Source of the DNA: Pseudomonas sp. PIC25
GTDB taxonomy: Bacteria > Pseudomonadota > Gammaproteobacteria > Pseudomonadales > Pseudomonadaceae
Assembly (NCBI RefSeq): GCF_002286785.1
Contig: NZ_MUJY01000183.1
Location: forward strand, 1 to 64,000
Direction of reading: 5' to 3'
DNA length: 64,000 nt
Below, piece by piece: positions 1 through 7,983 of the stretch (its first letter is position 1; every line of letters starts with the position of its first letter). A program made the position numbers and the translations under genes. The notes beneath the pieces are model-generated. The model ran no database searches and was not told the DNA's origin. It worked only from the letters and a program-made list of their open reading frames with translations.

Positions 1-99
1 ATCAGAACGGCGGTTTTGGTTTTAGGGGTTTGGTCGCACAAACATCTTCAACCAAATCGCCGTTCTTGTTCAGGGCTCCCCGGAAATGCGCGAAGAACC
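1..99. other. Left-edge non-coding stretch with a long-range inverted repeat
   Basis: No convincing gene starts or ends here. The 9-base arms AGAACGGCG (4-12) and CGCCGTTCT (59-67) can pair around a 46-base loop that itself contains GGTTTGGT and ACCAAAT. This may be leader structure of a minus-strand gene lying beyond the left end, just after the terminator at 100-137. The minus strand also reads AACAAGAA near 66-73, the AAnAAnAA form recognised by Hfq/Crc in pseudomonads. A single copy is weak evidence. Confidence 0.35.
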
Positions 100-137
100 A
101 AAAAAAACCCCCGCAAAAGCCGACACGAAAGCGGGGG
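100..137 (-). terminator. Rho-independent terminator reading leftward
   Basis: The 7-base arms CCCCCGC (108-114) and GCGGGGG (131-137) form a stem. On the minus strand it is followed directly by eight T residues. No minus-strand gene ends just upstream of it, so it may end a short non-coding transcript or act as an attenuator for a gene past the left edge. Confidence 0.75.
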
Positions 138-360
138 TACAAGAGGGTCCTGTGCTCGGGACCGCATGGCTGCATGCCCCGGTGGCGACCAACCACCTGA
201 AGGGGCGAGCTGGAAAGGATTGTGCGGGGTCGCCGGCCGGGTGGATTAGCCGAAAACGACCTGTTCATGTGCGTTCCTGACATCTCGCCACATGGCCCCT
301 TGCCGCGTTCCGGTGGGCTCACCAGAATCGAACCACAGCGACTCTCATGAGGACTTGGCG

Positions 361-621
361 ATGATGTATGCGGATTTGATCGATCAGGACGATTTGCGCG
401 AACGCCTGCAGGCGCTGGGTATCGAGATTCCACCGGGGGCCACCGCCGAGCAGGCCTGCGAACGCGCCCTGGTGGGGCTCAGTGGGCCGCGCGCCCAGGC
501 CTTGCGGGGGCTGGTGGAGCAGATGCTGGCCAGCGGTGCGGAGATGCTGCCGGCCGTGCGCGAAGCCATTTCGCGCCAGTTGCTGCCGGCACTGGCCCAG
601 TACCGGCAGACCCACGGCTGA
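361..621 (+). CDS. Small conserved hypothetical protein
   Basis: An 86-residue soluble, Ala/Leu-rich protein with no signal peptide or membrane segment. The first residues MMYADLIDQDD lead into helical heptad-like sequence. The start at 361 follows a GAGG box at 350; in-frame upstream starts lack one and would add poorly biased sequence. It lies next to gbdR and converges with it, the position held by PA5381 in P. aeruginosa as I recall. No function can be assigned. Confidence 0.7.
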   Translation: MMYADLIDQDDLRERLQALGIEIPPGATAEQACERALVGLSGPRAQALRGLVEQMLASGAEMLPAVREAISRQLLPALAQYRQTHG

Positions 622-660
622 TTTGCCGGCCCCGGTACAAACCGGGGCACGGGCATTCCC

Positions 661-1752
661 TTACAAGCGGACGCTTGCGAACGTGGACTCCCCACGCGCC
701 TGGCTGAGTGCCGACATGGCGCCGGGCATGAGCGCCTGCGGAATCGGCAGCAGCGCCACCGGCTGGCTGTTGCTCGGCGTCATGCGTTCGTCGCGCGGCG
801 GGATGCCGAAGTATTCGCGGTAGCACTTGGAGAAGTGCGGCGTGGAGACGAAACCGCACACCGAAGCCACCTCGATGATCGACATCGGGGTCTGTTTGAG
901 CAACTGACGGGCGCGGATCAGGCGCAGCTTGAGGTAGTAGCGCGACGGCGAGCAATGCAGGTACTTCTGGAACAACCGCTCCAGTTGCCGGCGCGAGACG
1001 TTGACGTAGACCGCCAGCTCATCAAGGTCGATGGGCTCCTCGAGATTGGCTTCCATCAGCGCGACGATTTCCTGCAGCTTCGGCTGGTTGGTGCCGAGCA
1101 TGTGCTTGAGCGGCACGCGCTGGTGGTCCTGCTCGTTGCGGATGCGCTCGTAGACGAACATCTCGGAGATCGCGGCGGACAGCTCGCGGCCGTGCTCGCG
1201 GGAGATCAGGTGCAGCATCATGTCCAGCGGCGCGGTGCCGCCGGAGCTGGTGTAGCGGTTGCGGTCGAGGGTGAACAGGCGGGTGCTCATGACCACGCGC
1301 GGGAAGGCTTCCTGCATCGCCGCCAGACATTCCCAGTGCACGCTGCAATCGAAACCGTCGAGCAGACCGGCGCACGCCAGCGCCCAGCTGCCGGTACAGA
1401 CGGCACCCAGTCGGCGGCCCTGGCGGGCCTGGGACTGCAGCCAGCTCACATGTTCGCGGGTCACGCTGCGCTGGATGCCGACGCCGCCGCAAACGATGAC
1501 GGTATCCAGCGCCGGGGCGTTGGCCACCGAGGAATCCGGGGTGATCTGCAGGCCGTCGCTGGCCCAGACCTGACCGCCATCCAGAGTCAGGGTACTCCAG
1601 CGGTACAATTCACGGCCCGATAGCTGGTTGGCCATGCGCAAGGGTTCGACGGCCGAAGCCAGGGAAATCAGGGTGAAGTTGTCGAGCAGCAGGAAGCCGA
1701 TGGATTGCGGCGCACGGTTCTGGGCTTGCGCCCCGGGGTTGAACTGCGACAT
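661..1752 (-). CDS. gbdR: GbdR, AraC-family activator of glycine betaine/dimethylglycine catabolism
   Basis: A 363-residue regulator with an N-terminal DJ-1/PfpI-like (class I glutamine amidotransferase-type) domain at about residues 15-190, including the AVCTGSWALA nucleophile-elbow-like segment. A C-terminal AraC pair of helix-turn-helix motifs follows at about 225-320 (VSRRQLERLFQKYL, then IIEVASVCGFVS). In Pseudomonas this protein senses glycine betaine or dimethylglycine and activates catabolic and uptake genes such as sdaB and cbcXWV, the very neighbours here. The ATG at 1752 is preceded by GAGGAG at 8 bases; a GTG one codon upstream is also possible. A sigma-54 promoter and a BetI-like operator lie upstream. 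Confidence 0.95.
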   Translation of the reverse strand: MSQFNPGAQAQNRAPQSIGFLLLDNFTLISLASAVEPLRMANQLSGRELYRWSTLTLDGGQVWASDGLQITPDSSVANAPALDTVIVCGGVGIQRSVTREHVSWLQSQARQGRRLGAVCTGSWALACAGLLDGFDCSVHWECLAAMQEAFPRVVMSTRLFTLDRNRYTSSGGTAPLDMMLHLISREHGRELSAAISEMFVYERIRNEQDHQRVPLKHMLGTNQPKLQEIVALMEANLEEPIDLDELAVYVNVSRRQLERLFQKYLHCSPSRYYLKLRLIRARQLLKQTPMSIIEVASVCGFVSTPHFSKCYREYFGIPPRDERMTPSNSQPVALLPIPQALMPGAMSALSQARGESTFASVRL

Positions 1753-1851
1753 CACGGTATCTCCTCACGCAAAGCGGATTAGGCCCATTGGGGCTCTTGT
1801 TCTTTTATGCCGGCCGGTACGCCTGGCGTCCGGACTGTGAGAATTCGGAAC

Positions 1852-1866
1852 GCAAATGTCGTGCCT
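1852..1866 (-). promoter_or_regulatory. Sigma-54 (-24/-12) promoter of gbdR
   Basis: On the minus strand the sequence reads AGGCACG-ACAT-TTGC. It matches the RpoN consensus TGGCACG-N4-TTGC at every position except the first, with the invariant GG and GC at the correct spacing. Transcription would start near 1840, giving a leader of about 90 bases before the gbdR ATG. RpoN-dependent control through NtrC/CbrB fits what is known of gbdR in P. aeruginosa. Confidence 0.75.
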
Positions 1867-1870
1867 ATTT

Positions 1871-1891
1871 TGAATGACTGTTCAATCAAAA
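1871..1891 (-). promoter_or_regulatory. BetI-like operator upstream of the gbdR promoter
   Basis: The minus strand reads TTGATTGAACAGTCATTCAA, matching the putative BetI site before betI (TTGATTGTTCGTTCAATAAA at 7883-7902) at about 14 of 20 positions, including the whole TTGATTG arm and the TCA core. It lies just upstream of the -24 element. Binding by BetI is inferred only. Confidence 0.45.
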
Positions 1892-2168
1892 AAGGCGGAG
1901 TCACCGGAGTGCCTCTGTCATGCGGTTCCGAGGCACTCCTGCCCGGGTCGTCCGGCGGCCTTGCCGCTGCTCGCCACCTGCGTGACTGAGCAGTTTCGTA
2001 GCACCTTGACGGGTGCTACCGGGTCAGGATTGTCACCCCTTGCCTCGGGATTCCCCTACCCGTTCCCAGCCTCGTCCTTGAGGCCGGTACTTCATCCGGT
2101 GGGCGCGCCAAAAGATGGCATTGCCCGGCGCCCGTGTGCGAAGAACGGGCAGCCGCGGGAGCTCGGCA

Positions 2169-3545
2169 TCAGCACTCGATGGCGCTGACCGCCAACCCTC
2201 CACGCGAGGTTTCCTTGTACTTGTCGTGCATGTCCGCACCGGTGTCGCGCATGGTGCGGATCACCCGGTCGAGGGAGATGAAATGCTCGCCATCGCCACG
2301 CAGTGCCATCTGCGCGGCGTTGATCGCCTTCACCGCGGCGATCGCATTGCGCTCGATGCAGGGCACCTGCACCAGCCCGCCGACCGGGTCGCAGGTCAGC
2401 CCGAGGTTGTGCTCGAGGCCGATCTCGGCGGCGTTCTCCAGTTGTTCCGGGGTAGCACCGAGCACTTCGGCGAGGCCGGCCGCCGCCATGGCGCAGGCCG
2501 AACCCACCTCGCCCTGGCAACCGACTTCAGCGCCGGAGATGGAAGCGTTCTTCTTGCACAGGATGCCCACCGCAGCGGCGCCCAGGAAAAATCTGACGAC
2601 ATCGTCATCGCAGGCATCCGGGTTGAACTTCATGTAGTAGTGCAGCACAGCCGGGATGATGCCGGCGGCGCCGTTGGTCGGCGCGGTCACCATGCGCCCG
2701 CCGGCGGCGTTTTCCTCGTTCACCGCCAGGGCGAACAGATTGACCCACTCCATGGCGCTCATGGTCGAGCCGATCACGTTGGGCTTGCCCAGCTCCTGCA
2801 GACTGCGGTGCAGCTTGGCGGCACGCCGGCGCACGTTGAGCCCGCCGGGCAGGATGCCCTCTTCGCTGAGCCCGTTGTCCACGCATTCGCGCATGGCCTG
2901 CCAGAGGCGCATCAGCCCTGCGCGGATATCCGCTTCGCTGCGCCAGGCCTTCTCGTTTTCCAGCATCAGTTCGGAGACCCGCAGCCCATGCTGACGGCAC
3001 AGTTGCAGCAGCTCCACCGCGCTGGAGAAGTCGTAGGGCAGGCGGGTATGGTCCTGATCGAGCTGGCCGGCGGCGGCCTGCTCGGCATCGACGACGAAGC
3101 CGCCGCCGACGGAGTAGTAGGTATCGCTGTGCAACTCGCCGTTGTCGTCGCAGGCGATCAGCGTCATGGCGTTCGGATGGTAGGGCAGGTTTTCGTCGAG
3201 CAGGCGCATGTCGCGCGCCCAGTCGAACGCCACCGGCCGCTCACCGGCCAGCAGCAGGCTGCCGGTCTCCTTGAGAGCAGCGATACGCGGTGCGATCTGG
3301 CGCGGGTCGATGCGATCCGGCCATTCACCCATCAGCCCCATGATCACGGCGTTATCGGTGCCATGGCCGACACCGGTGGCCGACAGCGAGCCATACAGCT
3401 TCACTTCGACACGGGTGACCCGTGCCAGCAGGCGACGCTCGCCAAGGGCCTGGACGAAGAGCGCGGCGGCGCGCATCGGCCCCACGGTATGGGAACTGGA
3501 AGGCCCGATCCCGATCTTGAACAGGTCGAACACACTGATGGCCAT
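2169..3545 (-). CDS. sdaB: L-serine dehydratase (iron-sulfur type)
   Basis: A 458-residue single-chain enzyme that deaminates L-serine to pyruvate and ammonia in the cytoplasm. It begins with the family signature [14 protein letters not shown] (residues 14-27). It keeps cysteines expected to hold the oxygen-sensitive [4Fe-4S] cluster in the segments [26 protein letters not shown] and QVPCIERN in the C-terminal half. The start has AGGAGG 7 bases upstream. Serine is the end product of betaine to dimethylglycine, sarcosine and glycine breakdown, so the enzyme finishes the pathway controlled by the adjacent gbdR. Confidence 0.95.
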   Translation of the reverse strand: MAISVFDLFKIGIGPSSSHTVGPMRAAALFVQALGERRLLARVTRVEVKLYGSLSATGVGHGTDNAVIMGLMGEWPDRIDPRQIAPRIAALKETGSLLLAGERPVAFDWARDMRLLDENLPYHPNAMTLIACDDNGELHSDTYYSVGGGFVVDAEQAAAGQLDQDHTRLPYDFSSAVELLQLCRQHGLRVSELMLENEKAWRSEADIRAGLMRLWQAMRECVDNGLSEEGILPGGLNVRRRAAKLHRSLQELGKPNVIGSTMSAMEWVNLFALAVNEENAAGGRMVTAPTNGAAGIIPAVLHYYMKFNPDACDDDVVRFFLGAAAVGILCKKNASISGAEVGCQGEVGSACAMAAAGLAEVLGATPEQLENAAEIGLEHNLGLTCDPVGGLVQVPCIERNAIAAVKAINAAQMALRGDGEHFISLDRVIRTMRDTGADMHDKYKETSRGGLAVSAIEC

Positions 3546-3710
3546 GGAACAACCTCCTGAGACGAAGCGGCATGCGGACTGCCTTTACGGGCGGGCATCA
3601 TCGGTCCTTTGTCCGATGTCACGGAGTCCCATTCCGACGCACCCTTATCCACCAGCGTCGTCGCCATACGTGCTTCATAAATACGCCTGGACGTCGCGGA
3701 CCGACGCACC

Positions 3711-3754
3711 GGAAACGACATTCCACACACCAAAAACGACGACCCGATAGGCGT
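3711..3754 (+). promoter_or_regulatory. Direct-repeat boxes upstream of the cbcX pseudogene (possible GbdR sites)
   Basis: GGAAACGAC (3711) and AAAAACGAC (3732) lie 21 bases apart, followed by CGATAGGCGT. The same layout (GGATACGAC, 21 bases, GGTTGCGAC, then CATAGGCGT) precedes the intact cbcX at 4366-4410, at a similar distance from the ATG. The block appears to have been duplicated with the gene and then kept. Two helical turns between repeats suits an AraC-type dimer. Confidence 0.45.
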
Positions 3755-3909
3755 ACCGTTTCATCTGGCCGCTCCCTCGGTTGCCGGAAGCGGCTTCGGC
3801 GTCGGTCGCATACGGGCATGGCAGATTCAGGGCGGACGGCGCGGGCCGCCCCACCGGGCTTCGTCGAACGCATCCGCGTGGACTCATCCAGATAAAAGGA
3901 AGTGGGGCG

Positions 3910-4245
3910 ATGAAAACCATGACCTCCACGCTCCCGCTCCCGGCTCTCCGCAGTCCATCCGCGACACATGTAACGGAACCGGAAAGCTGCCGGCTGGTCC
4001 GTTTCTCCGATGTCGACTGCACCGACATCGCATGACCACCTGCAACGCCCCACCTGGGACCCCACTCTGGTGCTCGACCTCCTCACCCAGGTCAAGCACC
4101 TGTCGGGCCGGAGACCAGACAAGCAGCTCGAGGTGTTCAACGAGAACGCCAACCGTCGCCAGGCGGCCAAAGCGTGGCCGACGCCCGCCCGCAGGTGCTC
4201 GGCACCTGGCTGGCCGGAGTCGCCAGTAGGGACGATCGCCGACAC
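3910..4245 (+). pseudogene. Internally deleted, frameshifted copy of cbcX
   Basis: An AAGGAA box is followed by an ATG at 3910. The 41-codon reading frame ends with EPESCRLVRFSDVDCTDIA, closely matching EPESCGVVRFADVGWTDIT of the intact CbcX. From about 4060 the sequence resumes as the CbcX C-terminus in another frame (VLDLLTQVKHL, NENANRRQAAKAW). After one more base loss it reads ADARPQVLGTWLAGVASRD, matching CbcX KANPQVLDTWLAGVTTRD. The roughly 200 central residues, most of the two binding lobes, are gone. A tandem duplication followed by deletion explains this; only a 41-residue peptide could be made. Confidence 0.85.
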
Positions 4246-4343
4246 TGGAGTGATCAAGGTACGGCTTGGTTTGTTTGAATGAAAAAGAGCCGAGGGCAGT
4301 CCAGCAGCGCCCCCGGATATTGCGCGGAAGGGGCCCGAATTAC
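4246..4343. other. Spacer between cbcX pseudogene and cbcX control region
   Basis: The 1,012-base gap from sdaB to cbcX is filled by the sdaB leader, the pseudogene with its promoter boxes, this spacer and the cbcX control region. No gene is seen in the spacer. Confidence 0.5.
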
Positions 4344-4410
4344 CGGATACGACCCCTCTCATGCTGGATACGACCCCGGCTGCACTGGTTGCGACGCCCC
4401 CCATAGGCGT
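4344..4410 (+). promoter_or_regulatory. Triple direct repeat in the cbcX control region (candidate GbdR binding array)
   Basis: GGATACGACCCC occurs at 4344 and again at 4366. A weaker copy, GGTTGCGACGCC, lies at 4387, so the three copies are spaced 22 and 21 bases apart on the same face of the helix. They lie 171-214 bases upstream of the cbcX ATG. Tandem half-sites in phase are typical for AraC-family activators, and cbcXWV is a known GbdR target in P. aeruginosa; assignment to GbdR is inference. Confidence 0.55.
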
Positions 4411-4557
4411 TTGTTTTCCGCTGTTCCATGATCCTCTCGACTCAACCGCTAGGCTTGGTGTGCAGGCCGCCACGCACGAAGTGGCCTCACATTTTTCATA
4501 CCGACTGCCAATGCCGCTCCCGAGAGGAGCTACAACAACCAGAAACGGAGTCCGCCC

Positions 4558-5496
4558 ATGAAAATACGAACGTTTGCGATGGCCGCCACCCTAGCCAGCC
4601 TCCCTCTGCTGGCCCAGGCCGCCGAACCAGAATCTTGTGGCGTCGTTCGCTTTGCCGATGTCGGCTGGACCGACATCACCGTTACCACCGCAGTCACCAG
4701 CGAAGTGCTGGAAAGCCTCGGTTACCAGACCAAGACCAACATGCTGTCGGTGCCGGTGACCTACCGTTCGCTGCAGAACAAGGACATCGACGTCTTCCTC
4801 GGCAACTGGATGCCGACCATGGAGAACGACATCAAGGAATACCGCGACAAGGGCACCGTGGAAACCGTACGGGCCAACCTCGAAGGCGCCAAGTACACCC
4901 TCGCCGTACCGGACTACGCGTATGAAGCCGGCCTGAAGAGCTTCGCCGACATCGCCAAGTTTGCCGACAAGCTAGACAACAAGATCTACGGCATCGAGCC
5001 GGGCAACGACGGCAACCGCCTGATCCAGGGCATGATCGACGCCAACACCTTCGACCTCGGCAAGTTCAAGGTCGTCGAATCCAGCGAAGCCGGCATGCTT
5101 TCCCAGGTCCAGCGCGCCGTTCGGCGCAACCAGTGGGTCGTGTTCCTCGGTTGGGAACCGCACCCGATGAATACCCGCTTCCCCATGAAGTACCTCGAAG
5201 GCGGCGACGACGTGTTCGGCCCGAACTACGGCGGCGCCACCATCTACACCAACGTGCGCAAAGGCTATACCCAGGAATGCGCCAACGTCGGCAAGCTGCT
5301 GCAGAACCTGCAGTTCAGCCTGGATATGGAAAACCAGCTGATGGATGCCGTGCTGAACCAGAACCAGAAGCCGCGTGAAGCCGCCAAAGCCTGGCTGAAA
5401 GCCAACCCGCAGGTTCTCGATACCTGGCTGGCAGGCGTTACCACTCGCGACGGAAAACCCGCACTGGGCGCAGCCCAGGCCAAGCTGGCGCCCTGA
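4558..5496 (+). CDS. cbcX: CbcX, periplasmic choline/betaine-binding protein
   Basis: A 312-residue OpuAC/ChoX-type solute-binding protein. Residues 1-21 are a signal peptide ending AQA. The mature part begins with EPESCGVVRFADVGWTDI, and contains an aromatic-rich ligand site (for example FLGNWMPTMEND, VVFLGWEPHPMN). It delivers quaternary amines to the CbcW/CbcV transporter encoded directly downstream. An ATG with GGAG 7 bases upstream sets the start. A decayed copy lies about 320 bases upstream. Confidence 0.93.
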   Translation: MKIRTFAMAATLASLPLLAQAAEPESCGVVRFADVGWTDITVTTAVTSEVLESLGYQTKTNMLSVPVTYRSLQNKDIDVFLGNWMPTMENDIKEYRDKGTVETVRANLEGAKYTLAVPDYAYEAGLKSFADIAKFADKLDNKIYGIEPGNDGNRLIQGMIDANTFDLGKFKVVESSEAGMLSQVQRAVRRNQWVVFLGWEPHPMNTRFPMKYLEGGDDVFGPNYGGATIYTNVRKGYTQECANVGKLLQNLQFSLDMENQLMDAVLNQNQKPREAAKAWLKANPQVLDTWLAGVTTRDGKPALGAAQAKLAP

Positions 5497-5539
5497 CCGG
5501 GGCGCCTTCCGCTCCTCCTGCAAGTGGATGTACGAGACC

Positions 5540-6385
5540 ATGTTGACTGACCACAAACTCCCCCTAGGGCAGTACATCGCCGACTTCGTCGAATGGCTGA
5601 CCCTCAATGGCGCCGAATTCTTCGACTCGGTGGCCGACACGCTGGAAATGCTGATCCAGGGCGTCACCCATGGACTGCTCTGGTTCAACCCGCTGGTGCT
5701 GATCGGCCTGTTCGCGCTGCTGACGCAACTGATCCAGCGCAAGTGGGCCCTCACCGCGTTCTGCGCGCTCTCCTTCCTGCTGATCCTCAACCTCGGCTAC
5801 TGGCAGGAAACCATGGAGACCCTGGCCCAGGTGCTCTTCGCCACCCTTGTCTGCGTGGCGATCGGCGTGCCGCTGGGCATCGCCGCCGCGCACAAGCCGA
5901 TGTTCTACACCTTCATGCGGCCGGTGCTGGACCTGATGCAGACGGTGCCGACCTTCGTCTACCTGATCCCTACCCTGACCCTGTTCGGCCTGGGCGTGGT
6001 ACCGGGGCTGATTTCCACCGTGGTGTTCGCCATCGCCGCGCCGATCCGCCTGACCTACCTGGGCATCCAGGACGTGCCGCACGAACTGCTCGACGCTGGC
6101 AAGGCCTTTGGCTGCTCGCGCTGGCAACTGCTGAGCCGCATCGAGCTGCCGCATGCCATGCCCAGCATCGGCGCCGGCGTGACCCAGTGCATCATGCTGT
6201 CGCTGTCGATGGTGGTGATCGCCGCCCTGGTCGGTGCCGACGGTCTCGGCAAGCCGGTGGTCAATGCCCTCAATACCGCGGATATCGCCCTCGGCTTCGA
6301 AGCCGGTTTGTCCATCGTTCTGCTGGCCATCCTGCTCGACCGCGTCTGCAAACAACCCGAAGCCAAGCGGAGGACTGAAGCGTGA
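5540..6385 (+). CDS. cbcW: CbcW, ABC transporter permease for choline/betaine
   Basis: A 281-residue inner-membrane permease of the ProW/OpuAB type with about six membrane segments. It has the EAA-type loop (LGIQDVPHELLDAGKAFGCSRWQLLSRIELPHAMPSI starts near residue 170) that contacts the ATPase. An in-frame ATG at 5528 would add four residues; 5540 gives MLTDHKLPLGQYIADF, which resembles the family start. Its stop codon overlaps the GTG of cbcV, so the two are translationally coupled. Confidence 0.92.
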   Translation: MLTDHKLPLGQYIADFVEWLTLNGAEFFDSVADTLEMLIQGVTHGLLWFNPLVLIGLFALLTQLIQRKWALTAFCALSFLLILNLGYWQETMETLAQVLFATLVCVAIGVPLGIAAAHKPMFYTFMRPVLDLMQTVPTFVYLIPTLTLFGLGVVPGLISTVVFAIAAPIRLTYLGIQDVPHELLDAGKAFGCSRWQLLSRIELPHAMPSIGAGVTQCIMLSLSMVVIAALVGADGLGKPVVNALNTADIALGFEAGLSIVLLAILLDRVCKQPEAKRRTEA

Positions 6386-7623
6386 GCATGATTCGCTTCG
6401 AGAAGGTCGACGTCATCTTCTCCAAACAACCGCGTGAAGCCCTCGCCCTGCTCGATCAAGGCCTCACGCGTGACCAGATCCTGAAGAAGACCGGCCAGGT
6501 GGTGGGCGTGGAAAACGCCAACCTGGACATCGAGCGCGGCGAAATCTGCGTACTGATGGGCCTTTCCGGCTCCGGCAAATCCAGCCTGCTGCGCTGCATC
6601 AACGGCCTCAATACCGTGAGCCGCGGCCGCTTGCTGATCGAGCACGAAGGTGCCGAAGTGGACATCGCGTCCTGCTCCCCGGCTACCCTCAAGGCCATGC
6701 GCACCAAGCGCATCGCCATGGTGTTCCAGAAGTTCGCCCTGATGCCCTGGCTGACCGTGGAGGAAAACGTCGGCTTCGGCCTGGAGATGCAGCACCGCCC
6801 GGCCGCCGAGCGCAAGAAGCTGGTCGACGAGAAACTCGAACTGGTCGGCCTCAGCCAATGGCGCGACAAGCGTCCGGACCAGCTCTCCGGCGGCATGCAG
6901 CAGCGCGTCGGCCTGGCCCGCGCCCTGGCCATGGATGCCGACATCCTGCTGATGGACGAGCCCTTCTCCGCCCTCGACCCGCTGATCCGCCAGCAGTTGC
7001 AGGATGAGTTGCTGGTGCTGCAACGCAAGCTGCACAAGACCATCGTCTTCGTCAGCCACGATCTGGACGAAGCGCTCAAGCTCGGCTCACGCATCGCCAT
7101 CATGAAGGACGGCCGGATCATCCAGTACAGCAAGCCGGAAGAGATCGTCCTCAATCCCGCGGACGATTACGTGCGCACCTTCGTCGCTCATACCAACCCG
7201 CTCAACGTGCTGTGCGGCGAGAGCCTGATGCGTCCGTTGCAGCAGTGCCGTCACGAAGGCAACGAAATCTGCGTGGATCAGGGCCGCGACTGCTGGCTCG
7301 GCCTGGACGACAACAACGGCGTGCAATGCGCTCGCCAAGGCGGCCAGGACCTCAAGCTACAGCGCTGGGCGCCAGGCGACCTGGTGGGCAACCTGCGCCG
7401 CGAACCGACCCTGGTCAATGTGCGCATCGCCATGCGCGACGCCCTGCAGATCCGCTACCAGACCGGGCACAAGCTGGTGCTGGAGGATAACGGCCAAGTG
7501 GTCGGCATCCTCGGCGACAGCGAGCTGTACCACGCATTGCTCGGCAAGAACCTGGAAAAGGACGACAACAGCGCGGCCAAACCGGTCCAGGTGCAGCCAG
7601 CGGAGCTCTCCCGAGTCGTCTGA
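6382..7623 (+). CDS. cbcV: CbcV, ATPase subunit of the choline/betaine importer
   Basis: A 413-residue ATP-binding protein of the ProV/OpuAA type. Walker A is GLSGSGKSS (about 58-66), the signature is LSGGMQQRVGLARAL, Walker B is DILLMDEPFSALD, and the switch histidine lies in VSHDLDEA. About 130 C-terminal residues follow the ATPase core and carry a CBS-like regulatory region. The GTG start overlaps the cbcW stop and has GGAGG 8 bases upstream. It energises import of choline, betaine or carnitine. Confidence 0.93.
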   Translation: MSMIRFEKVDVIFSKQPREALALLDQGLTRDQILKKTGQVVGVENANLDIERGEICVLMGLSGSGKSSLLRCINGLNTVSRGRLLIEHEGAEVDIASCSPATLKAMRTKRIAMVFQKFALMPWLTVEENVGFGLEMQHRPAAERKKLVDEKLELVGLSQWRDKRPDQLSGGMQQRVGLARALAMDADILLMDEPFSALDPLIRQQLQDELLVLQRKLHKTIVFVSHDLDEALKLGSRIAIMKDGRIIQYSKPEEIVLNPADDYVRTFVAHTNPLNVLCGESLMRPLQQCRHEGNEICVDQGRDCWLGLDDNNGVQCARQGGQDLKLQRWAPGDLVGNLRREPTLVNVRIAMRDALQIRYQTGHKLVLEDNGQVVGILGDSELYHALLGKNLEKDDNSAAKPVQVQPAELSRVV

Positions 7624-7646
7624 CCCGCCACACTGCTCGGCCCCTA

Positions 7647-7788
7647 GCAGGCCGTTGAAAAACGTAGGCGAGGCAGGCAAGACAAGGCAAAAACGGCCGA
7701 AAAAGCGGAGTTTACGTGCTGTAAATGAGCATATTGAGGCCGTTTTAAACGCAGTATTGCCAACGCAGGTAGTTTTTCAACGGCCTGC
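7647..7788. repeat. MITE-like 142-bp hairpin element
   Basis: Terminal inverted repeats GCAGGCCGTTGAAAAAC (from 7647) and GTTTTTCAACGGCCTGC (to 7788) enclose a body that continues to pair toward its centre: CGGCCGAAAAAGC with GAGGCCGTTTTAAACGC, and GAGTTTAC with GTAAATGAGC. It has no coding capacity. The sequence resembles a palindromic repeat I recall from several Pseudomonas genomes. No target-site duplication is obvious. It lies downstream of cbcV, where it could also terminate transcription. Confidence 0.75.
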
Positions 7789-7882
7789 CAGTGCTCCGCC
7801 CCAACGGAGCGCAGGGGGGCTGCCGCGCACGGAGCGTTGAAAAACGCCCCGTGTCGTGGTTAGCAATGCCAGGTCGTTTTTG

Positions 7883-7902
7883 TTGATTGTTCGTTCAATA
7901 AA
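7883..7902. promoter_or_regulatory. Putative BetI operator upstream of betI
   Basis: TTGATTGTTCGTTCAATAAA has the TTGA...TCAA dyad and matches the TTGATTG-ACGTTCAA form known for BetI operators in enterics and pseudomonads. It lies about 80 bases before the betI ATG, suitable for autorepression relieved by choline. Confidence 0.65.
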
Positions 7903-7983
7903 GATTCCATAGACTGCTCCAAGCTTAGTGCCATGCTGGCTCCAGCCATCCGGAGCAGTCGCCGAACGAACAGAGGTGTCGCC

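Larger units (their letters stand above)
1753..2168. other. gbdR-sdaB intergenic region
   Basis: This 416-base gap lies between two minus-strand genes. Besides the sigma-54 promoter and BetI-like site it holds a hairpin at 1998-2019 (arms GTAGCACC and GGTGCTAC, 6-base loop) without a T tract. The hairpin could end the sdaB transcript or bind a protein. Nothing coding was recognised. Confidence 0.6.
7624..7983. other. cbcV-betI intergenic region
   Basis: This 360-base gap contains the hairpin element, a fragment at 7831-7843 that repeats its GTTGAAAAACG end, and the BetI operator. In PAO1, as I recall, a betT-type choline transporter gene lies at this place; no trace of one is seen here. Confidence 0.55.

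Noticed and set aside
2-433. Minus-strand 143-codon reading frame ending FFWFFAHFRGALNKN
   Set aside because: It runs through the intrinsic terminator and across the plus-strand gene leader, and the Phe/Trp run comes from the terminator T tract. A leader peptide role was considered, but no attenuated gene is in view.
835-1623. Plus-strand 262-codon reading frame
   Set aside because: It is antisense to gbdR and has the Val/Asp/His-rich composition typical of reverse reading of GC-rich genes.
3652-3698. Reverse-oriented GTCG boxes as a GbdR site for sdaB
   Set aside because: Spacing (33-36 bases) and match are poor compared with the forward boxes, so no site was called.
3619-4473. Minus-strand 284-codon reading frame
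   Set aside because: It lies opposite the cbcX pseudogene and promoter arrays, has no ribosome site and no recognisable domain.
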